From Theocolax elegans (Eukaryota; Arthropoda; Insecta; Hymenoptera; Cerocephalidae): DNA of 64,000 bases. This document shows, piece after piece, positions 56,976 to 64,000 of the stretch. The translations under genes were made by a program, and so were the position numbers. Position 1 is the stretch's first letter. Each line of letters starts with the position of its first letter. The notes below the pieces were generated by a model, which did not search any database, had not been told where the DNA came from, and was given only the letters and a program-made list of their open reading frames with translations. The DNA lies in NCBI GenBank assembly GCA_026168455.1, contig CM047431.1, positions 19,381,547 to 19,445,546 of the forward strand, given 5' to 3'.

Positions 56976-57420
56976 TGTCGCGTCCCGATGAAAATTATAT
57001 TATTATTTTTCGTAAAAAGTACTGCGTAGTTTAGAATAAAATTACGGCGTAGAAAACGAACAAAATATGGTTGATAAAGAATGATTCTAAGTAAATGCAG
57101 TAATATAAAATATAATTTGTAGAGCTAAGGGACAGATTAATAAACGAGTGTTTCAAACGAAAAAGAGACTGATAAGTAGAGTGGAAGATATTATTCAAAG
57201 CCAATACGCATACATGCGGGATCGCCGATAGTGAGATCGAAACGAAGGGTTGCGCAAGAGTTTTTTTTTGTACTGCACTATAAAATCAATGCTCGGAGAA
57301 GAGCCGGCGATGGGAAACATGGATTAGAAAATTCGAGCATTAGAAGGAAGTAATAAATTAAGCCGTTTTCGGGTAATGTCGCAGTAATAAAAGGGGGACA
57401 GCAAATCCTCTGAATTAACC
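56976..57420 (+). repeat. Right LTR-like direct repeat with upstream polypurine tract
   Basis: Starts TGTCGCGTCCCGATG at 56976, directly after AATGGGGGGGAGT. The similarity to the left copy ends at GAATTAAC, where gypsy-derived sequence begins. Confidence 0.75.
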
Positions 57421-57860
57421 ACTTTCCGTGAGCGGAATAAAAGAGTGGAGATGGACGGCGCTGTTCGGCTGTATTGGGTCCTGTGGAGGAAGCCTCTCCG
57501 CACCGATATCTTCACCAGAAATTCCGTAACTTTCTTCGAGTACGCGGCAAAATATTTCGATTGGAACGGGGATACTCTCCTGCTCCTTCCGCTCTTCTGT
57601 GTCGGTGGACGAGTCGACAGAAGTGGAAGCGGAATGGTCCCCATTGGCTGGGACAGCCAATCCAGTGGAGTAGGCACTTTCCTCCTAGCCAAGGCGATGT
57701 CCTCCTGGAGCTGTTGCTGCCTCCAGTCCAGAGCGGTGAAGATGGCTGACAACACATTAGCCGCCTCAGTTTGCCGTGGCCGGTAAGGATGTCAATCATC
57801 CTGGCAAGGAAGAACTCCAGGGCCTCCTGGTCAACCTCGATAATAATCTGCAACATAATT
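57415..57860 (-). pseudogene. Tail region of a gypsy-like element, unknown
   Basis: Minus-strand frames carry IIIEVDQEALEFFLARMIDI, then FTALDWRQQQLQEDIALARR and, in another frame, QESIPVPIEIFCRVLEESYG. Composition and position downstream of the integrase suggest the end of the same element or its extra frame; frameshifts join the pieces. I do not recognise the protein. Confidence 0.35.
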
Positions 57861-58129
57861 CAAATCTAAGGTTATAGTCCATTGTGTCAAACGGTTTTTT
57901 TGCTTGGTCTTTGAGCCAGGAAGACGCCCTCGTCCTTGTCTTAGGGAAACTTGCCTTGGGAGCGCTGAACCTATCTAAGGACGTACGCGACGCCTCGCTC
58001 GGATTACACCGAGTCCGTTCGCTAGGGGACTCGCTCGCATTATTCTCCCTTGTAGGGGAGAATTCGCTCGCTACAGGCAGGTCGCACTTCGGCTGTTGGT
58101 CCCTCGGCGGTTAAGATTACTTAGGTTGC

Positions 58130-58500
58130 TTTTCATCGATTGACTCAGCATCAGTTTCAGGGACATACCTCTTCAGATGCTCGATGTGAGATATTTCTGG
58201 CCCCCTTGATCAGCCTGTATGACATAGGTGTTCATACCTTTTCTACGAATGATCAAATATAGTCCGGTATACTTTGAAGCAAGCGTTGCCGAGATACCTT
58301 GTGCGCTGGTCTTCGTCGCAAGTTGAATATTTCGGCTTGGCGGGCCTTGCAGAGGCAGTCTTTGGAACTCAAACTGTTGCCGGGCAAGCCGGTCTTGCTC
58401 TCGACGAGCTGTACTCAGTGCTTCAGGTTGACAACTGCAGTTTAGAATAGGCGGGCTCCATCCAGCAGAACTTTACACCGCTGTGTTTAGTGCAAAGTCT
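58130..58500 (-). pseudogene. Gypsy Pol C-terminal remnant (GPY/F-like)
   Basis: One minus frame reads SKYTGLYLIIRRKGMNTYVI with QADQGGQKYL, the GPY/F-type module after the integrase core; a different frame ends HIEHLKRYVPETDAES with a stop at about 58112. One frameshift lies between. It follows the integrase remnant at 58521-59366. Confidence 0.65.
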
Positions 58501-58520
58501 AACTCTGGTAGCTTGTCGTC

Positions 58521-59366
58521 CTAGTCGCTGTGCTCATCTTGGATATACGACGCCACCATCGTCTTAAGGGTCCAATTGGCCCTCTCGACGGGATTGGCCT
58601 GTGCGTGATAAGTAGGTGTCGTTGAATGATAGACTCTCCTGGCTTCGAGGTATTCGTGTACGAGTTTATTTTTAAACTCGGTCCCATTGTCCGAATGGAA
58701 CACTTCCGATGTGCCAAACCGGTTAAGCACTCGTTCGTGAAGCTCGCGTACTATTGTCTTCACATCAGCTTTGTGTATCAGAATCGCTTCAATCCAGCGC
58801 GTGAATAAATCCTGGAATACTAGGATGTATTCGTATCCTTGGCTAGAGCGTGGCAGCGGACCGGTGATATCTCCTCCTACCACATGCCATGGTCTTTTCG
58901 ATTGTCGGTGACCCATTAACCCTGAAGGAGGACGTTGCTCGACCTCAGATTGCTGACACACCTGACATCGCTTAATGTAATCCGCAACTTTGGCGTAGAA
59001 CCGTGGCCAATAATAATTCTGGGCCACGCGTGCGAATGTCTTCTCCCTTCCGAGATGTCCAGCTGAAGGGTTATCGTGGCACTTTCTCAAAATAGAGTGA
59101 CGATTCTCTATGGGTACGACCAGCTTCCACGCTTGCTCGTCATCCATCACCTCTTCCAATTCCTTATCTGGCCGATAGATGCATAGATTTCCACCGACTA
59201 GTTCTCCAATCGGGGAAATCCGATGAGCCTCCAATGAGCTCTTTGCCCAATGCCGCGACGATCTACAGCCCGCTTGGTTCCATAACGATTGTGGAGGCTC
59301 CAGGATCGTATAAGACTCTTGTACAAAAGCCTTCAATCTCCAAGAGAAACCACCAACGACTCTCAT
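58521..59366 (-). pseudogene. Ty3/gypsy integrase fragment
   Basis: 281 residues in one frame. Integrase zinc domain: HDNPSAGHLGREKTF, YYWPRFYAKVADYIKRC and QVCQQ (H-H-C-C). Catalytic core: GGDITGPLPRS (D), FHSDNGTEFKNK (D) and NPVERANWTLK (E). GHLG and DNGTEF place it in Ty3/gypsy, in a group different from the element at 33133-40410. RT and RNase H are missing upstream of it, and the frame stops after QDEHSD, so the element is a fragment. The first 60 residues do not look like integrase. Confidence 0.85.
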
Positions 59367-59399
59367 CTTTAGGTTTATATGATGAGGTTGGTTAACTGG

Positions 59400-60355
59400 G
59401 CTCGAGGGGGATTACTAGGAACTCCATTTCATAACTCGTTCGATTCTTCTATTTGTAGTAACGAGTCAGACTGAGGTGCATTTTCTGGTCGGACATTTTG
59501 CTATCCTGTTATCATCATTTCTTCTCAACTGCATACTGCTAGAATGTAACGTATTTGAGGCTGGATTAATTGGGAAACAAAAGGATCGTTTCCCTTGGTC
59601 ATCATTATAAAATTCAGTTCCACTCTCATTGAATAACTCTCAATATTCTCGTAATAAATACCGTCGAACACGCTCTCTTACAGTCACGCCATCGCAGTTA
59701 CGACTCAATCCTTTTTTATCTGCACATTTTAAAACTTTCTATTATGTTAATTTATTTTATTCTTGCAAGATAATTCAACCAGCCTCTACGTCTAAACTAA
59801 CTAAATCTACTCCAGGTAATAAACTTAAGATAAAAAAATGAGATCTAATAGAAGCAACTAGAATCAAATACAAAATAAAAACACACTATCGTAAAACATT
59901 AATGTCTAATTAACATCATTTCAAAATAAATAAAATTTAAAGCGTTATGAAGCTCAATCTAGGCGAGATAAAAAAACATTGATCAACTATATTACTACCA
60001 AGTGAACCATACAAAAAGATTATCAAACTCTTTGCAGGAATTATTTATTAATTTAAAATAATTTATTCAGACGTTATTTTACAAATATAGCAACTCAACT
60101 GGATGCGCCAAAGCCCAGGTTAATTGCAAGCCAATAAAAATATTATGCAAGGTGCTGGATTAAATAATGTGGAGCTAGAATTGCTTAAAGTGCTCGAATT
60201 TCCATTTACAAAGCTTGAAGGATGAGAAGAGTATTGCTTGAAGGAAATAAAGTGGAGCTTGAATGCAAATTAATGGTTGAAAAGTCGTCAACAAATAATA
60301 AAAATACCACAATTTCACAAAACTTTTTACACTGTGGTTTACTAGGATTATTTAT
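59400..60355. other. No gene recognised
   Basis: AT-rich; no RT or RNase H remnant upstream of the integrase fragment was found in any frame. Confidence 0.5.
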
Positions 60356-60358
60356 AGT

Positions 60359-60967
60359 TGTAACGGAGTGGGTACTTGGGAATATGAGGCCCCGGTTAGG
60401 CTCGATTTGTCCCGACTTACAAAGCAAGGTAGTTCTGTCCTACGATGCGGCCGGGTATACCCTCGATTACCGTGCAATGCCGTTATCAAAGCCAAACACC
60501 TTGTTTGGCTTTAAGTTAGTGTGTGAGCCTTATGCCCAAAATTAGCAGACCAGGGTATACGCCGGAGAGGGCGGTATTTCTTGGGAAGGAGAATGACCGA
60601 AAAACTAGTCAACAAGCTTGATATTTCGTTAGTCGGCGAGATAGCCGAGTCAATTTATTAAATAAATAAATATTAACAATTTTACAATAACGATTGAAGG
60701 GACTCGTACCGTCGACTACTCCCGAGGTCTGCGCGAAAAGAACAATGAAAAGGTCACGATTATCGATCTACAAACGATTGATTGCTTAACCTGCTAGCGA
60801 CGTCGCACGCTGTAACGTCACACCTCGTGACGTAGTGGACTCTGACGTACGAACCAGCTACTTCACGCTCTCCGACGCTCGCGAAATAGCTCCCGCGAAC
60901 CACCGACCTGTGTAATCTTCCTCGCCTAGACCGTACCAACAATATATGGGAAAATACGGACGGGACA
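60359..60967 (-). repeat. Possible LTR, weak
   Basis: GC-richer block which on the minus strand runs from TGTCCCGTCC to CCACTCCGTTACA (TG...CA), ending like the block at 28320-28735 (CGTTACA). AATAAATAAATATT lies inside. No target duplication and no partner were found. Confidence 0.25.
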
Positions 60968-61833
60968 CGAGGGTCTAAACGTGGTAAACCACTTAGCGTT
61001 GTACTTTCGTGTCGCCTCTTGAATTCTGGGTTACCATTTAGGGTTTTTCTGTCCTCTATTATCTAATATAAATGAGGTCATACTGTGTGAGTGCAACAAA
61101 GCAAAAATACCTCTATCTGGCAACACTGCTCGAATTATACTAAACGGCGGGAACAGCCACGCACGAAACTCCCCATCAATCTCTCTTTCTCTCATTCTTA
61201 CTGGGCTAGCTGCCTCGGTTTTCCATCCTTCCTGTGGGCGGAATAAATCGGTGGAGGCGTGCGGCTTGGCGTGGCTGTTGGGACTTGTATGGGGGAAACC
61301 TTTCGCAGGCACGATAAAAACTCGGTGTATCGGCCTCTCCCGCTAAACAGCGCGCATGCTATTTCTATAGTCAGCTGGGTGCGCATGGCTCTCCTGTGTC
61401 CGTGCGCGCGCAGCACTCTATCTACTCTTCTGCGTTGCTCACCTAATCGGTAACTCGCTTACTTTATAACGATAACTACTTAATTGATTAATCTCAATTA
61501 AACGAAGATTCAGTTTTACACACAAACTACCCAGGTAGCACTGTCCGTCTCGGAGACGTTTTTAAAACGTTACTAAGCAAGTTACTTAGTCAATTAATAA
61601 AATATTACTTATGTCGACTGTAGTATAACTAAATTAAAACTAAATTACTTAGTCAAACCATAAAATTCACAGTAATTGTTTAAATTTCTAAAAGGGATAC
61701 CGTAAGTAAAACGTTGAAAGAGTTAGATAAAAAAACAACAACGTTTTTTAACAAATATTAATTATATATAATATTTTTCTGCAATTTTTAGTTTATATCT
61801 ACGATAAATCTAAAAGAAAATTACTTTTATCCC
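60968..61833. other. No gene recognised
   Basis: A short shared segment at about 61060-61135 (GTGTGAGTGCAACAAAGCAA then TCTGGCAACACTG) resembles 27373-27450, indicating a small dispersed repeat. Otherwise unremarkable. Confidence 0.45.
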
Positions 61834-61837
61834 TTAA

Positions 61838-62342
61838 GGGGAGTCCGTAGAGTATAGTTCAATATATCACCACCTAAAAATTTGCGAGCAAAAGTGGCGC
61901 TACCGTCAGATAAGCTGAGTTCATATTCGACAACAATTTTGGACAATTAAAAAAAAATAGAGTTTTTACCACACAAAGTCAAAGTTAAGCGCCATAGCTA
62001 TTGATGTAATGATTAATTACATATTGCTTACCTGATCGAAAAGTCAGTATTTTCGACGAATAGTGATAAGTACGAATCAGTTCTAAGAATACATACCGAA
62101 GTCACTTCGTACTTATCACTAATCGTCGAAAATACTGTCTTTTCGATCAGCTAAGTAATATGTAATTAATCATTACATCAATAGCTATGGCGCTCAACTC
62201 CGATTTTGTGTGGTAAAAACTTTATTTCTTTTAAATGTTCATAATTATTGTCGAATATGAACTCAGCTTATCTGACGGCAGCACCACTTTTGCTCGCAAA
62301 ATTCGGGTGGTGGATTTGTGAAGCTATGAGTACGGACTGCCC
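61838..62342. repeat. Foldback MITE, 505 bp, TTAA target
   Basis: GGGGAGTCCGTA at the left is inverse to TACGGACTGCCC at the right (one mismatch), and the arms pair over most of their length (GTGATAAGTACGAA/TTCGTACTTATCAC near the centre, 62080-62110). TTAA lies at 61834-61837 and 62343-62346, as expected for a TTAA-targeting family such as piggyBac or Kolobok. Confidence 0.85.
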
Positions 62343-62346
62343 TTAA

Positions 62347-62985
62347 CTTACTTGAGATATAACTGAGCATGTATAATTTTTAGTATTATTGCTACGGATG
62401 TACTGGTAAATGCCAATTTATTACTTTAAAAACTCTAAAAGGTATTTTTACCTTTTATTATCATTACACGTAGTTATTTTCGAATCAACTGAAGGTCGCT
62501 TCATCAAGTGTAGATTTTGTAGATGGTGAATTAACATCGAAGTAGATCCATGAGTCTGAAGAACTGAGTCGCAAATTAAACAGATCGCTGATTTACCTTC
62601 ATCAGGTCTTAAGTAATGCTCCCACACCTAACCTTTTCTGATTTTACTATAACTAAATTATATAGTAGGAAATTTGAAATCATTAATTGGCCTGTATTTT
62701 ATTTGTTATTATTTATAGTTATTTAATTTGTGTATACTTATAAAATGAATCGGAATCGACATACCTTTTCAACTTTATATGAAAAATTCTGAAAATATAA
62801 TCTTTTTTTAAATAACGCAATCTATTAACACAATTAAACAACGCTTATTATTTAACAGTAATGTACTATATATGAAATACTTTGTACGAAATCTGTTCGC
62901 ACATTGACATCACGTGTAGTTCGGTTTTTAATTAAGTAATTAAGATTATGATCCTTTATTTACAAACAAATTGCTTTCATTACAC
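62347..62985. other. AT-rich DNA, no recognised feature
   Basis: Nothing recognised. Confidence 0.55.
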
Positions 62986-62989
62986 AACT

Positions 62990-63475
62990 TTCAGTATACA
63001 CGTATATCTCGCTATGTATAAACTATAGTGAGACACTTGTATTGATTAAAACAAACAACATATCATTTGTTTTGACGATTTATAGTTACTTAACAATAAT
63101 TGAAATTAAAATTAACAATAATATGATATTCTTTACGCGAAAATGTGTACTTTCCTAAAACAAAATTTTCCGGTAAAACAAAAAATTCTGGCTTCTAATA
63201 CAACTATTTCTTGCACCTTTTTGCATATTTTTAGTATAATTATTTACAATATTATTCTCAAAAAATCAAGAAAAATTTTTTTTCTAAAATTTCGGTGTAT
63301 TTTATTTTTAAATTAGTTTTATCATTTTATTCTTTCAATCTGGACATTATTTTGATCAGAGATTCTGAAAAAGCGCAAAATGTTATTTTAAATTGTGCAA
63401 AATAAATTTATTCAATGGCAATAGCATAACAAATAATCGCGATGAAAAGTCGCTAAAAAACTGATGCGCTTGGGG
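62990..63475. repeat. Diverged dispersed repeat, copy 2
   Basis: Direct-orientation relative of 22190-22610; blocks such as TGTATAAACTATAGTGAGAC and AAAAGTCGCTAAAAAACTGA correspond in order. Strongly diverged. Confidence 0.45.
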
Positions 63476-64000
63476 GTTAATGGGTTAATAATGATATAAT
63501 AGTAATAATATAAATGGCAAGAATAATAAAAGATTATTAACTTTAAAATAATAATTTTAAATTGTCAAATATTTATAAAACTTCAAAGCTTCGAACCTTT
63601 GAATGCCATTTTTAAACAGCTTTAAAGCTTTGAAAAGGAAACATTCAAATGTCACGTCTATAGTGACCGGTTGGCGATTTTTTTTCCTTTTCTCTCTTAC
63701 GTATATTGATGTTTATTATGCAAGAGTAACACAGAGAAAAGATTGCCATGTGGCAACCCTGGTCACGCCCTAACCAAGTTTTTTGACTAAATCGGAGACA
63801 CGTGACATTAGTCAAAAAATCAAAACTTCGGATAAAAATGGAAATGCAGAACTTGCATGACCGGTTGCTGTAAAAATTCGTTGAATCAATCAACGAGAAA
63901 GCAGATGATACCAGAAACATTTTTGCCAAATCAACTTGTATTCGTCGAATTCGTCACTCCAGTCGACTTGAAAGGGAAATGCTTAGATAAAAAGTAAATT
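63476..64000. other. No gene recognised
   Basis: AT-rich; GCCATGTGGCAACCCTGG near 63746 recalls the TGGCAACMCTG motif of the small repeat at 27373 and 61060. Confidence 0.45.

Larger units (their letters stand above)
54572..57420 (+). mobile_element. Non-coding LTR element (LARD-like), provisional
   Basis: Two direct repeats of about 445 bp (54572-55015 and 56976-57420) start TGTCGCGTCCCGA, and the right one directly follows AAAATGGGGGGGAG, a polypurine tract. This is the layout of an LTR retrotransposon on the plus strand. The interior holds no gag or pol, only AT-rich DNA. The right LTR appears cut at 57420 by gypsy-derived sequence, so the true 3' end is unknown. Confidence 0.6.

Overview
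The window is transposon-rich nuclear DNA of an arthropod, most likely an insect. The background is AT-rich, the genes have GT-AG introns, microsatellites are common, several protein fragments belong to arthropod repeat families, and one decayed host gene (LARP1) is present. I see no intact single-copy host gene, rRNA, tRNA or CRISPR array. Nearly all recognisable sequence is mobile DNA, much of it nested.

Left third (740-16095). An R1/TRAS-like LINE fragment carrying only ORF1 is split by a 13.5-kb DNA transposon (955-14483). Its ends are inverted, begin CACAGTG and are flanked by a 5-bp duplication CGTCG. On the minus strand inside it lies a seven-exon gene (11569 to 3200) with the motifs of Transib transposases, the relatives of the RAG1 core: FDG, TMIDGK, a CxxC pair, LHISYRL, GNTNDGNTAR and SEEAQE. 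It has two single-base frameshifts. The terminal repeats are about 0.7 kb long, and the element has collected MITEs in its introns and left arm.

Middle (16100-32400). This is a mosaic of long foldback elements, decayed fragments of an arthropod repeat protein (IFDGPQIR...ADYCW family), a Tc1/mariner-like element with long inverted ends and a dead transposase, minisatellites (53 bp, about 126 bp, about 345 bp), and a GC-richer block I cannot identify.

32600-44700. A young, nearly intact Ty3/gypsy element (33133-40410, minus strand) has near-identical 805-bp LTRs, PBS, PPT, gag, pol and a third small ORF. It sits in the arm of a foldback element with an AATG duplication. Next come exons of a dead LARP1 copy (DM15 region) and another foldback.

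Right third (44653-64000). A decayed gypsy element has an internal deletion joining the start of RT to the end of integrase. Further right are a 1.3-kb inverted-repeat element, a Helitron-like 3' end, a decayed EnSpm/CACTA-like (Tnp2) transposase, a non-coding LTR element, a gypsy integrase fragment and a TTAA-flanked foldback MITE. The rest is AT-rich DNA in which I recognise nothing.
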